Below, piece by piece: positions 46,039-57,060 of a stretch of DNA of 64,000 nt. How positions within the stretch are numbered: position 1 is the first letter of the stretch; every line of letters begins with the position of its first letter. Origin of the DNA: Daucus carota subsp. sativus (Eukaryota; Streptophyta; Magnoliopsida; Apiales; Apiaceae); the NCBI RefSeq assembly GCF_001625215.2, contig NC_030389.2:44381454-44445453 (forward strand), written 5' to 3'. Under the pieces are notes generated by a model, which saw nothing but the letters and a program-made list of their open reading frames with translations, was not told the DNA's origin and searched no databases. Position numbers and translations under genes: made by a program.

Positions 46039-49000
46039 ATGACAAATCTTGATCGAAGTTGGATTAGTAACCGGTTGCAACGAGATAAAATTACTCTTAA
46101 TTTAGAATATAGGGAAGGTGTAGAGGAATTTTTGAATTTTGCAAGCTTGAAAATGGAGGGAGGTATGATGAAATGTCCTTGCAAGCTTTGTAAAAATTTG
46201 AATTGGTTAGGGGTAGATGATGTTCGGTTTCATTTGATATCCGAGGGTATGATGGAGAGTTATACGGTATGGACTTCGCACGGAGAGGTTTCGCAAAAAA
46301 ATAAAAAGCGAAAATCATGTGAAACGCGAGAATGTCGTAGGGTAGTAGATGATCATGTTGATATCAACTCCATGTTACATGATTTTGCCGGTTCGAATCA
46401 TGAATTTTATGATACCACGGGTACTACTAATGTTGAAGAAGCTCCTAATGATAGTGCTAAAGAATTTTATAAGGCGATTGTTGAAAATGGTGCTCCTATT
46501 TATCCCGGTTGCACAAAATTTACAAGATTAAGTTTTACCGCAAAATTGTTGGAGTTCAAAAATGCGTCTAATTGTAGTGACAAAGCCTTCAACAGTTTGA
46601 TTAAGATCATTATGGACGTGTTACCAAAAAAGCACACATTACCCGAGTCTTATTATGAGATGAAAAAGGTTATGAAAAGTTTAAGGGTGGAATATGAAAA
46701 AATTGATGTGTGCGAGAATGATTGTATGCTATTTTATGGAGATGACAAAGATAAAATTGTGTGTGATATATGTAGTTGTAATCGATATTTGGATAAATCA
46801 AGGAAAAATGGTAAGAAAATTCCGAGAAAGATTTTAAGACATTTTCCTTTGATTCCCCGACTGCAACGCTTATATATGTCGGCACATACATCCAACCACA
46901 TGAGGTATTACAAAAATCGAGAGGTCAATGAAAAAGAAATTTCTCACCCTGCGGATGGAGACGAATGGAAGAATTTTGACCTCCGATATCCATCATTTGC
47001 TCAAGAAATTCGTAATGTAAGACTTGGTTTTGCGACCGATGGTTTCAACCCGTTTGGGAATACGGGTAACAAAACATATAGTGTATGGCCCGTGGTAATT
47101 GTTGTGTATAATCTTCCGCCGTCCATGTGTATGAAGAGACCGTATATGTTTTTGATGGATATTATACCGGGTCCGGAGAGTATTGGGAAAAATATTAATA
47201 TATATCTTAGACCTCTCATTGATGAATTGAAGACATTATGGTATACCGGAGTGCAAACATATGACCAATCTCTAAAACAAAATTTTACCATGAGAGCGGC
47301 TCTTATGTGGACAATCAGTGATTTTCCTGCCATGAGTATGGTAAGTGGTTGGTCGGGGAAAGGAAAGCTTGCATGTCCAGTGTGTTTGGGAAGTGTGCAG
47401 GGGTTTCAGTTAAAACATTCTGGGAAATGTTCTTTTCATGGCACTAACCGAATTTTTCTTGAACCTAATGATCCATTGCGTAAGAAGAGTAGCTTGTTTG
47501 ACCATTCGGAAAAAAGGTTGTGGCGTGGACGCTTATCCGGGGAGGAAGTTAAAACTTGGATTGATAGCATAGACTTTCCACCACCCGGAAAGACTAACAA
47601 AAAGAAAAGAAGTGATGGATATGGGGTTGAGCATCATTGGACTCATGCCCCGATGTTCTATGATCTCCCTTATTGGTCTTCACATAGTTTGCGACATTCC
47701 ATTGATATCATGCATACCGAAAAAAATGTGTTTGAGAACATATTTTTTACCATTGTTGGGGGCAAGAAGTCAAAAGATCACCACAAGGCAAGGTCGGATT
47801 GCAAACACTTCGGTGTGTTGCCTCATTTGTGGATTGATGAAAATGGCAAAAAACCAAAAGCTCCGTACTCTCTTAGTAGAAAACAACTCAAACTTCTATG
47901 TCAGTGGATTCACGTTGAAACTTCCAGACGGTTATGTCTCAAATATATCTCGTTGTTGCAATGCTAAGGAGTGTAAGTTTTTTGGATTTAAATCGCATGA
48001 TTGTCATATTTTCCTTCAAAAATTGTTGCCTCTATCAATTCGCGAGCTTCTACCGGGACCAATTGTGGATGCCTTGACAATGATTTCCAATTTTTTTCAA
48101 GAATTATGTTCATCTGTGATTACGAGATCCGACTTGGATCTAATGACGAAATCGGTTATTAGAGCTTTGTGTTTATTGGAAACAATTTTTCCTCAGACTT
48201 GGTTTGATTCGATGGAGCATTTGGTAATACATTTAGCAGAAGAAATTAGACTAGCAGGACCCGCTTATTGGCATTGGATGTATCCAATTGAACGGTTATT
48301 AGGGAAATTTAAACAAAAGGTTGGTAATAAAGCGCGAGTCGAGGGTTCAATTGCCGAACGTTATATGGAAGAGGAGATTCTTAATTTTTGTTCCTTCTAC
48401 TTTGCCACGGACTCAATTCATAATAAAATACGTCGCAATGAAGCTCGTTTTGATGGTGATGGCTCCGAAAAATTAGAAGTTTTTGAATATCCAATTGAAT
48501 GTCTTGGTAAAGAGGGAAGTCGTTATTTGACCGATAAAGAGCGAAAGTTAGCAGAAGAATATGTACTTCTAAGCTCTCCAGAAATTCAACCTTATCTAAG
48601 GTATCATTTATAATTTAAATAAATTTATTTAAATTTATTTTAATTCATTTTAATTTATTATAATTTATTGATAATTTATTTTAATTTATTTATTATAATT
48701 TATTTCAGGCGGTTTACAGATCGTGTTATGAGTCAACGTCCGGAGACAACACCTCAACAATTAGATTGTTACATAAAGACCGATTTAAAGATTGGTTATT
48801 GAAAAAGGTATATATTGTTTTTTCAATTTCTTTTGAAATTTGAATATATTTCATCAATATAATTTTAATATTTTTAGGTTGGACGAAATGATGTAAACCA
48901 ACCTCTTCTTCAATATTTGTTTGAGGGACCGGCTATGCGGGTAATGACATTTGAGACTTGTAAAGTCAATGGATACAAATTTTGTACGAGAACATCTTCC

Positions 49001-49492
49001 GGTTCCGGTGTCATTGTTAAGGGCACTTCACATGATAACAATAGTGATTATTATGGACAATTGAAGGAAATTGTCAAGCTTATTTATCGAGGAGGAAATT
49101 ATGTATATTTATTCAAATGTATATGGTTTGATAGTGTCGGAAATGGTGTTGTGATTGATAAAAATAGGGTCGTGACCGTGGATATTACTTCAAGATTGAA
49201 GTCGGATGAGATTTTTATTTTGGCTAGTCAAGCTTCCCAGGTTTACTATGCTCCCAGTGTATTGAATCCACATGGCAAATATTTTACGGTCGTCAAGTCT
49301 AAAAGTCGTCCGATAAGCGAATCTATCAAAATATCAAATGATATTGAAGAAGCTTATCAAGAAGATAGATCAAATGCTACTAGTGCATTCTCTATATTTG
49401 TTGATTTTGCACAATATGGTTCCTTACCGTTCGTTCGACATGAAGAAGATGAACAAGAAGAAGAAGACAAAGATGAAGAAGAGGATGATGAT

Positions 49493-49524
<32 letters not shown>

Positions 49525-50676
49525 AGAAGAAGAAGAAGAAGAAGAAGAAGAAGAAGAAGAAGAAGAAGAAGAAGAAGAAGAAGAGAAGAAGAAGAAGAAG
49601 AAGAAGAAGAAGAAGAAGAAGAAGAAGAAGAAGAAGAAGAAGAAGAAGAAGAAGAAGAGAAGAAGAAGAAGAAGAAGAAGAAGAAGAAGAAGAAGAAGAA
49701 GAAGAAGAAGAAGAAGAAGAAGAAGAAGAAGAAGAAGAAGAAGAAGAAGAAGAAGAAGAAGAAGAAGAAGAAGAAGAAGAAGAAGAAGAAGAAGAAGAAG
49801 AAGAAGAAGAAGAAGAAGAAGAAGAAGAAGAAGAAGAAGAAGAAGAAGAAGAAGAAGAAGAAGAAGAAGAAGAAGAGAAGAAGAAGAGAAGAAGAAGAAG
49901 AAGAAGAAGAAGAAGAAGAAGAAGAAGAAGAAGAAGAAGAAGAAGAAGAAGAAGAAGAAGAAGAAGAAGAAGAAGAAGAAGAAGAAGAAGAAGAAGAAGA
50001 AGAAGAAGAAGAAGAAGAAGAAGAAGAAGAAGAAGAAGAAGAAGAAGAAGAAGAAGAAGAAGAAGAAGAAGAAGAAGAAGAAGAAGAGAAGAAGAAGAAG
50101 AAGAAGAAGAAGAAGAAGAAGAAGAAGAAGAAGAAGAAGAAGAAGAAGAAGAAGAAGAAGAAGAAGAAGAGAAGAAGAAGAAGAAGAAGAAGAAGAAGAA
50201 GAAGAAGAAGAAGAAGAAGAAGAAGAAGAAGAAGAAGAAGAAGAAGAAGAAGAAGAAGAAGAAGAAGAAGAAGAGAAGAAGAAGAAGAAGAAGAAGAAGA
50301 AGAAGAAGAAGAAGAAGAAGAAGAAGAAGAAGAAGAAGAAGAAGAAGAAGAAGAAGAAGAAGAAGAAGAAGAAGAAGAAGAAGAAGAAGAAGAAGAAGAA
50401 GAAGAAGAAGAAGAAGAAGAAGAAGAAGAAGAAGAAGAAGAGAAGAAGAAGAACTAAGAAGAAAGAAAGAAGAAGAAAGAAGAAGAAAGCAGAAGAATCC
50501 GAAGCAGAAGAAGAAGAAGAAGAAGACGAAAAGAAGAAGAAGAAGAATCAGAAATAAGAAGAAGAAAGAAGAAGAAGAAGAAGAAGAAGAAGAAGAAGAA
50601 GAGACGAAGAAGAAGAATAAGGAAGAAGAAGAAGAAGAAGAATCACTCAGAAGAAGAAGAAGAAGAAGAAGAAGAA

Positions 50677-50707
<31 letters not shown>

Positions 50708-51048
50708 AAGAAGACTAAGAAGAAGAAGAAAGAAGAAGAAGAAGAAGAAGAAGAAGAAGAAGAGAAGAAGCCTCCGAAGAATAAGGAAGACGCGAAGAAG
50801 AAGAAGAAGAAGCAGAAGAAGAAGAAGAAGACTAAGAAGAAGAAGAAGAGAGAAGAAGAAGAAGAAGAAGAGAAGAAGAAGAAGAAGAAGAAGAAGACTC
50901 CTCCTAAGAAAAGAAGACGAAGAAGAAAGAAGAAGAAGAAGAAGAAGAAGAAGAAGAAGAAGAAGAAGAAGAAGAAGACAAAGATGAAGAAGAGGATGAT
51001 TATGATGATGGATTGATGAAATTGATTAATATAATGAATATTTTATGA
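46039..51048 (+). pseudogene. TNP2-class CACTA transposase, frameshifted and repeat-expanded
   Basis: The gene runs 46,039-48,600, 48,709-48,807 and from 48,878 on. Domains in order: a transposase-associated domain (about residues 7-75, with CPCKLCKN), the TNP2 RNase-H-like core (HPADGDEWKNFD, GFATDGFNPFGN, SGWSGKGKLACPVC), a DUF4218-like part (LPDGYVSNIS, KSHDCHIFLQKLLPLSIREL, YPIERLLGKFKQKVGNKA) and a DUF4216-like part (GSGVIVKGTSHDNNSDYYGQ, NYVYLFKCIWFDSVGNGV). A frameshift falls near 47,900-47,915, before LKLPDGYVSNIS, and another near 48,755-48,770, before HKDRFKDWLLKK. The acidic tail (EEEDKDEEEDD) runs into the giant GAA tract; the original end and stop appear to lie at 50,971-51,048. 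The ATG directly follows an AG acceptor, so a 5' leader intron is likely. Confidence 0.85.
49490..50970 (+). repeat. Giant GAA/TTC microsatellite (about 1.5 kb)
   Basis: Nearly uninterrupted GAA repeats run from about 49,490 to 50,455, with a few one-base slips (AAGAGAAG) that change frame. A more degenerate section follows to 50,970, with inserted C, T and CT. A 30-bp block (GAAGAAGACAAAGATGAAGA and ten more bases) lies at both edges, at 49,460-49,489 and 50,971-51,000. The first copy is in frame with the transposase; the second is displaced by two. The tract is purine-only on one strand over most of its length and could form triplex DNA. Its exact length may be an assembly estimate. Confidence 0.9.
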
Positions 51049-51189
51049 TGTTGTTGAATTATTGATTATTGATTTGTTAGTTTCATGAAATTATTGATTA
51101 TTGATTTGTTAGTTTGTTGGATGGTTGTTGGTTTGGTCGCAGGTAAAGGCAGAGAAAGGAAACAACAAAACCTTGTTTTTTTTGTTAAA

Positions 51190-51395
51190 ATACGCAGAAA
51201 ACCGACCGACTAGTCATAAAACCGACCGCTTTTACCATTCAATACGCAGAAAACCGACCGAACTGCTATATAACCGACCACTGTTACCATTCGGTAAAGC
51301 AGAAAACCGACCGATTGCAAATATAACCGACCACGGTTACCATTCGGTAAAGCAGAAAACCGACCGATTGCAAATATAACCGACCGACTTTCCCT
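51190..51395. repeat. AACCGACCG array downstream of the transposase gene
   Basis: Nine or so AACCGACCG or AACCGACCA copies, all on the plus strand, lie within a partly tandem unit (GCAGAAAACCGACCGATTGC, repeated, with ACCATTCGGTAAA between). Confidence 0.85.
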
Positions 51396-51397
51396 AT

Positions 51398-52115
51398 ATA
51401 TTTTTAAAAAATCCGGTTCGCCTAATTTTCACGTTACGAAGTCACACATGTTAATTATAAACTTGACTAAGATGTTTTAATTTTTTAGACAATTCAAAAA
51501 ACATTTTTATATGTACGGATCCCCTAAACAGAAAACTAATCATATACCAGAAGTCTTATTTTGAATTACCTCGTTCACTCTTAATTATTCAAAAATTAGA
51601 TGTTTTATTATTTAAACGATCCAACCATACGGATGTTAATAAAATAATCTCATCAACGTCGAGACAAAAATTTCAGATGATTTCGATGAATCGAAATACA
51701 CTTTTATAACCTTTTTATTGTGAAAATATACATAAATAAAATTTTAAATTAAGAAAATATTTTTAAAAAACCCGGTTCGCCTAAATTTCACGTTACGAAG
51801 TCACACATGTTAATTATAAACTTGACTAAGATGTTTTAATTTTTTAGACATTTTAAAAAAAATTCTTATATGTACGGATCCCCTAAACAGAAGACTAATC
51901 ATATACCAGAAGTCTTATTTTGAATTATCTCGTTCACTCTTAATTATTCAAAAATTGATGTTTTATTATTTAAACGATCCAACCGTACGGATGTTAATAA
52001 AATAATCTCATCAACGTCGACACAAAAATTCAGATGATTTCGATGAATCGAAATACACTTTTATAACGTTTTTATAATAATACTTTATATAAACAAAATA
52101 TTAAATTAAGAAAAT
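51398..52115. repeat. Two tandem copies of a 359-bp unit
   Basis: The segment with CCGGTTCGCCTAATTTTCAC, then TATGTACGGATCCCCTAAAC and CGTTCACTCTTAATTATTC, occurs at 51,413 and again 359 bp later. The copies are about 95% alike by eye. No coding capacity is seen. It separates the transposase gene from the small-protein gene. Confidence 0.85.
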
Positions 52116-52126
52116 ATTTTCCCAAA

Positions 52127-52295
52127 AACACAAAACCGACCGACTATAGAGTAAAACCGACCGACCTTGAAAATTACGCGGAAAATGAATTTTTCGTGAA
52201 AAATTAAAACACCCGCGCGACAGAAACGACGTCGTTTGATGGTTCTGCACAGATTTCCAGGTCAAAACCGACCGGGTTGCCGGTCGGTTTTGGTG
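52127..52295. repeat. AACCGACCG motifs upstream of the TnpA-like gene
   Basis: Two plus-strand motifs lie at 52,135-52,165, and a tight inverted pair (AACCGACCGGGTTGCCGGTCGGTT type) at 52,265-52,288. The pair is about 160-180 bp before the ATG at 52,445. A TATAAA at 52,302 follows it. Confidence 0.75.
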
Positions 52296-52444
52296 CGTCA
52301 GTATATAAACAAAAAAAAGCCCCCTTTCCTCTTTTATTCTCACACGAACACTGCTGCTCCAAACTCTTTCCTCTCCAAACTCTTTCAAACTCCAAACTCG
52401 AATCAAACCCTCTCCTAACTCTTTCAAGGCAAGAATCAAGTGCA

Positions 52445-55400
52445 ATGGCGGCAAGAATCAAGAATCGGAAACCCTCTCCAAAATCCTCTTCAATGGTAGA
52501 ATCCTAACTTTTAATTTGTGTTGGTATAGAGCTTAAATTTGTGTTAGTATAGAGCTCTATTGAACTTCAATTTGTTTGATTTGTTTAGTTTTCAAGCTTT
52601 TATATGTATGCATTGTATGTATATAAAATTTGTATATGTTAGTTTGGAAATATACATGCAAGTTCTTGTCGTCGGTTATGTCATGAGAATGAAAACGATA
52701 GGTTTTAGTTTGTGTATGTTAGTTTTGGTTTGTATATGTTTTAGTTTTAGTTTGTATATGTTAGTTTTAGTTTGTATATGTTAGTTTTGGTTTGTATATG
52801 TTAATTTGTATATGTTAGTTTGGAAATCTCTGTTTTTTATTTGTTTTTATATTTTTGTAATTTTTAGTTTGTACTCACATTCATAAGGAGGGCTTGGAAT
52901 TTGGTTTTGTGTTTGTATTAAGGGGTTGTGGTTTGCATTTGGCATTTTGATATAATTAAGGTGTTGTGGTTTGCATAATTGGTTGTGAATGAAATTTATG
53001 TGATATAATTAAGGGGTTGTGGTTTGTATTTTGGCATTTTGATTTATAAGGGGTTGTGGTTTCATTCATTTTGGCGTTTATATGTTCAAAAATGAGTCGA
53101 TTCATAAGGTGTTGTGGCTTGCATAATTGGTTGTGAATGAAATTTATGTGATATAATTAAGGGGTTGTGGTTTGTATTTTGGCATTTTGATTTATAAGGG
53201 GTTGTGGTTTCATTCATTTTGGCGTTTATATGTTCAAAAATGAGTCGATTCATAAGGTGTTGTGGCTTGCATAATTGGTTGTGAATGAAATTTATGTGAT
53301 ATAATTAAGGGGTTGTGGTTTGCATTTTGATTCATAAGGGGTTGTAGTTTCCATTTAAAGTCGATTATTTTTTTATTCATATTCTAACCAATGGTGTTTA
53401 TGGTGTTTGATTAGGGCACCTTGTGGTGGTTTGTCATCCTTGTGGTGATGATCATTGCCTTAATGGCAAGAAAAGGCAAGGGCAAGGGGAAGGCCAAGGA
53501 GACAACCAAAGGCAAGGGAAAAGGGAAAGCCAAGGAGACAACTTCCACTCGGAAAGGTAAAGGAAAGTCTAGCACCTTGGCTATACGTGATGAGCCAACT
53601 GATTCGGATGAAGGCGGGGAGAATCCGAATGAAGAGGAAGTTCCAAGACGAAGGGTAATTAGGAGGCCACGATCCCATTCAGCCGGTTTGTTTGGAAAAG
53701 TCCCTCCGAAACCAATCCGTATCAATATTTCAGGAGGACAGTAAGTCTACTTGTAGTAACTTATATATATATATATGTATATCTATCTATATATATATAT
53801 ATATATATGTATCTTGCACTTGTTTAAATTTTGTTGACATATATATATATGTACATATAATCTCTTTTCACATTTTTGGTAGTATTGAAGATGATCAAGC
53901 AAAGAAGACTTTGCTTGCTATTGTTCGTGAAAGGTGGCCCGTTGGACATTACACGTTCACCGACATTGTTGAATATGATGATGAATGGCTAAAACACGTA
54001 GTCGAGGAATTTAATGTAAGCTACTCTTCTTATGCTCACATCGTGATTTGTATGCATGCTTTTTTATTTATTTGTATTATGTGTAAATAGTCTAACCATA
54101 TGTATGTAATTTATCTTGATTTTATTATAATTGTAGTTATATTTCAAGCAACAAAAGGGACAAAGCCGGTCCGAAGCAAAAAATATAATTGAGAAGCATA
54201 TCAAAAACACAATAAAGAGGACGTTGAATGAGCTCAAGACAAATATTGAGCAAAAATCAAAGGAAAGCGGAAAATCAAAATTGAGTTTAAGACCTGGATA
54301 TTGGTCTGAACTTTTTTGGAAGGATTTATTAAATTATTGGGAAAAGAATGAGGGGCACTTGCATAGGTCATCCGTTGGATCTACGAACCGCAAGAACGTC
54401 GAGCGGTTGCATAGTGCCGGTGCCCGGTCTTTTAATAAAGTGAAGGAGGTATATATAAATATCTATTATCATACACACCTTAATTTCTTAATTAAGATTT
54501 AATTCACATATATATTATATTGATGATTTAAATTGTTTTTGGAAGGAAATGAAAAGGAAGGAACGTGGAAAGAATCCAACTCGCCTTGAAGTATGGAACC
54601 GGACGCATACAAGGGTTGGAAGTGATCCCGAGCACCCCGTGTATACCACGCCTGCTGCAATGGCCATAGCGGTAATTAAATGATTGTCTTGTGGTTTTTT
54701 TTTAAAGTTTCAATGTCCATTTTACTTTTTAAGTTGTTTAATGTACTGATTGATGCACATTTCTCTGTAGACACGATATGCTTCTATTCTAGAAAGCAGG
54801 CCGGTGTCGGTTACACAAACAGGGGATAGAGACGAGCCCTTGGAATGGTGGTTGTCAGCAACCGGAGTTCCCGAAGGCAAAAAGCCTAAGAAGGACTACC
54901 TTGTTGGATTCCCCGAGGCTCGTGCTAGTCAACTTATTCCGACTCTTGCCTCACGTTACAGGGATTCAACAAGAGGCGAAGCCGGTGGATCTTCCGGTCA
55001 GAGACAAGAAGCCGTCATTCCCGACAATGTGTACCTCTCGGTCGTGCGCAATGTGCTCAATGAGGTCCGTGCGAACCCCCTTCAATTTCAGCGACAAATG
55101 TCTGAAGAAGAGATCGCGAATTTTGCAAAAACCGCACTAGAGGCCTCCGATCCAGCTGCCGATCCAAGTACAAGGGTTCAATGGAATTCTATGATTGGTG
55201 GGGAGATGGTACACATTGTGGGGTCGATGGTCGAGGATATACTCCTCAAAATGGAAAGGAAGGTTGAAGAGGTACGAATTCATATTTGTTATCTACTTGT
55301 ATTGATCGAGTATGCTTATTTTCTTATTGGTTGTCATTGTCTATTATATGTGCAATTAGGAAAAGGAACGCAGACTCGCAGCGGAGAAGGATTATACTGA

Positions 55401-55566
55401 TCCAGAGGAGCTGTCGGAGGAGGAACGCGGGGGACCCGAAGCCGGTGCTGATGCGGGTGCCAATGCTAGTGCTGCTTCAGGAGCGGATGCTAGTGCTGCT
55501 TCCGGAGCGGGTGCTACTGCCGCTGCGGATGGAGCTGCTTCCGATTCAGATGTTACATTAGATTAG
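52445..55566 (+). CDS. CACTA TnpA-like protein with Ptta/En/Spm plant transposase domain, intact
   Basis: Seven exons join in phase: 52,445-52,495, 53,415-53,740, 53,883-54,015, 54,137-54,448, 54,546-54,671, 54,771-55,271 and 55,360-55,566 (551 residues). The N-terminal part is Lys/Gly-rich (GKGKGKAKETTKGKGKGKAK). A conserved core follows (ERWPVGHYTFTDIVEYDDEW, SLRPGYWSELFWKDLLNYWE, RSSVGSTNRKNVERLHSAGA, NPTRLEVWNRTHTR), matching the Ptta/En/Spm plant transposase family (Transposase_24). The C-terminus is charged, then Ala-rich. By analogy with TnpA it should bind the AACCGACCG motifs and bring the element ends together. A hydrophobic stretch at the start of exon 2 (WWFVILVVMIIALM) is unusual, and a different exon 2 acceptor is possible. 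Motifs at 52,127-52,295 sit on its promoter, suggesting self-regulation. Confidence 0.88.
52690..53345. repeat. Minisatellites in intron 1 of the TnpA-like gene
   Basis: TTAGTTT(T/G)GTTTGTATATG recurs at 52,690-52,820. A unit of about 148 bp (GGTTGTGAATGAAATTTATG onward) occurs nearly three times, at 52,981, 53,129 and 53,277, with internal AAGGGGTTGTGGTTTG repeats. Confidence 0.8.
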
Positions 55567-55825
55567 TTTGGCTTTTGAATATTTGTGTTTTGAATATTGT
55601 GTTTAAGTTGGATTTGGAATTTGGTTAATGCTTGTGAAGGGCTTTTGGTTTGCCCTTGTAGACAATTATAAGTTTGATGTTTGGGATTGTAGTTATGGTA
55701 CATTTTGTTGTTATATATGGTGTTGTGGTTTATGTATTTTGGATATTGTTGATTGTTGGTTGTTGGTAGCAGGTATGGCAGTATATAGAAACAGCAGGAT
55801 TATTTTTTTTTGATAGAAAAACCAG

Positions 55826-56515
55826 AAAACCGACCGACTGAAGACAAAACCGACCGTCCTTACCATTCAATTCACAGACAAAACCGACCGACGTATACAT
55901 AACCGACCACGGTTACCATTCAAAAAAGCCAGAAAACCGACCGATTGCTTACTACTCGGTCGGTTATCTTTGGTAGATCGGTCGGTTATATACGGTCGGT
56001 TTTAATCCCTGCAAGCGCTCTGGTCGTTAACCGACCATGTCCTGTCGGTCGGTTATGGGAAACCGACCGAACGCGGTCGGTTATAAGGTCATTGTTTTTA
56101 GTTTGACTTTTCTGGTCAAACGTTTATAACCGACCACCTGCGGTCGGTTTTAGTTCCCCCAACAAATTTGACTTTTTTGGTCAACAGATTATAACCGACC
56201 ACATCCGGTCGGTTATATTATTCTTATATCGATTGACCATATTTTGGTCAAACATTTAAACCGACCGACTCCGGTCGGTTTTAGTTTACACGTGGCTGTG
56301 GCGTCCACGTGGCTCCAGATGGCATTGCTGCAGGGCCCAGGTAGCGACTTTCTTAAATAAGCAAAACCGACCGACATTTCGGTCGGTTTTAGTCTTTAAA
56401 CCCGACCAATAGCTGATAACCGACCAGGTTACAACCGACCAGCTTCTCCGGTCGGTTTTAGTGTTAAAACCGACCGTTTACCGTTGTAACCGACCGTTTT
56501 TGGCGGTCGGTTTTG
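55826..56515. repeat. Right subterminal AACCGACCG array
   Basis: More than 20 copies of AACCGACCG, CGGTCGGTT and one-base variants occur, many as inverted pairs around short spacers. This is the densest array, ending at the right terminal inverted repeat. Confidence 0.9.
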
Positions 56516-56533
56516 TCCTGTTTTTTTGTAGTG

Positions 56534-57060
56534 CTGGTGAGAGTAATCAATACCCGGATCAGACTTCAGAGCTGAAGGTGTCTACAGAATTGCTAGTGCT
56601 TCAATTAATCTAATTTGTTCTAGCCGGTGGTTAAGGTCTTGGAGGGTATCAGACATCTGGCAAACACGCTTGTCTGATGTTGTTTTTCTTATAGTGCTAG
56701 TACTAAAGCAGAAACTGATTGGTTCTGCACGGTGGTGAAGGTGCGTGTCTGCTGCATTTTTTATAAATAACTTCGAATTTTGGAAGGAGATTTTTGCATA
56801 TATAACAATATTTATTTCAATCAATTAAATAAAATCAAAACCCTTTATATAAACATTTAAACATATTGGAACGTGAAATTAAAGGCAGATATATATATAT
56901 ATGAAATCTCTGAAACAAGAATAAGAATAAGAACGAACCACTTAAGGTAGAAAAGTATGTTGATAAAGAAGCATGTTCTTTAATTATGAGGAACTACTTA
57001 TCTCCATATCAGTTTCTTGTATACTACTACTTGTGATGAAATAGTCCGTAACAGAAAATT
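56534..57060 (-). pseudogene. Remnant of a third DC1 gene (flanks only)
   Basis: 56,534-56,757 continues the 3' flank shared with 39,105-39,329. At 56,757-56,764 it joins directly to sequence matching 42,296-42,560, the 5' leader and promoter of DC1 gene A (TAACTTCGAATTTTGG, GGAGATTTTTGCA, ACAATATTTATTTCAA). The whole coding region is missing. The join falls on CATT, which in gene A is present at the 3' flank edge and at the start codon (inverse of AATG). This looks like a deletion between short matching bases. Confidence 0.75.

Larger units (their letters stand above)
43243..56533 (+). mobile_element. Complete CACTA (En/Spm) transposon, 13,291 bp
   Basis: The ends are perfect 30-bp inverted repeats beginning CACTACAAAAAAACAGGAC and reaching the first subterminal motif. 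The element is flanked by a CTG duplication (43,240-43,242 and 56,534-56,536). It carries arrays of AACCGACCG in both orientations, a TNP2-class transposase with two frameshifts, an intact TnpA/Ptta-like gene and a small antisense ORF. In the En/Spm model the large protein cuts and joins DNA while the small one binds the subterminal motifs. Because the large gene is broken here, this copy is probably not autonomous, but its ends could be mobilised by an intact relative. Confidence 0.95.

Noticed and set aside
49338-50987. Second very long Lys/Arg/Glu frame over the GAA tract
   Set aside because: Any frame of a GAA repeat without T is open; the frame upstream is only the transposase in another register.
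43243-56533. CRISPR-like or satellite reading of the AACCGACCG arrays
   Set aside because: Motifs occur in both orientations with irregular spacing and match the known subterminal organisation of CACTA transposons.
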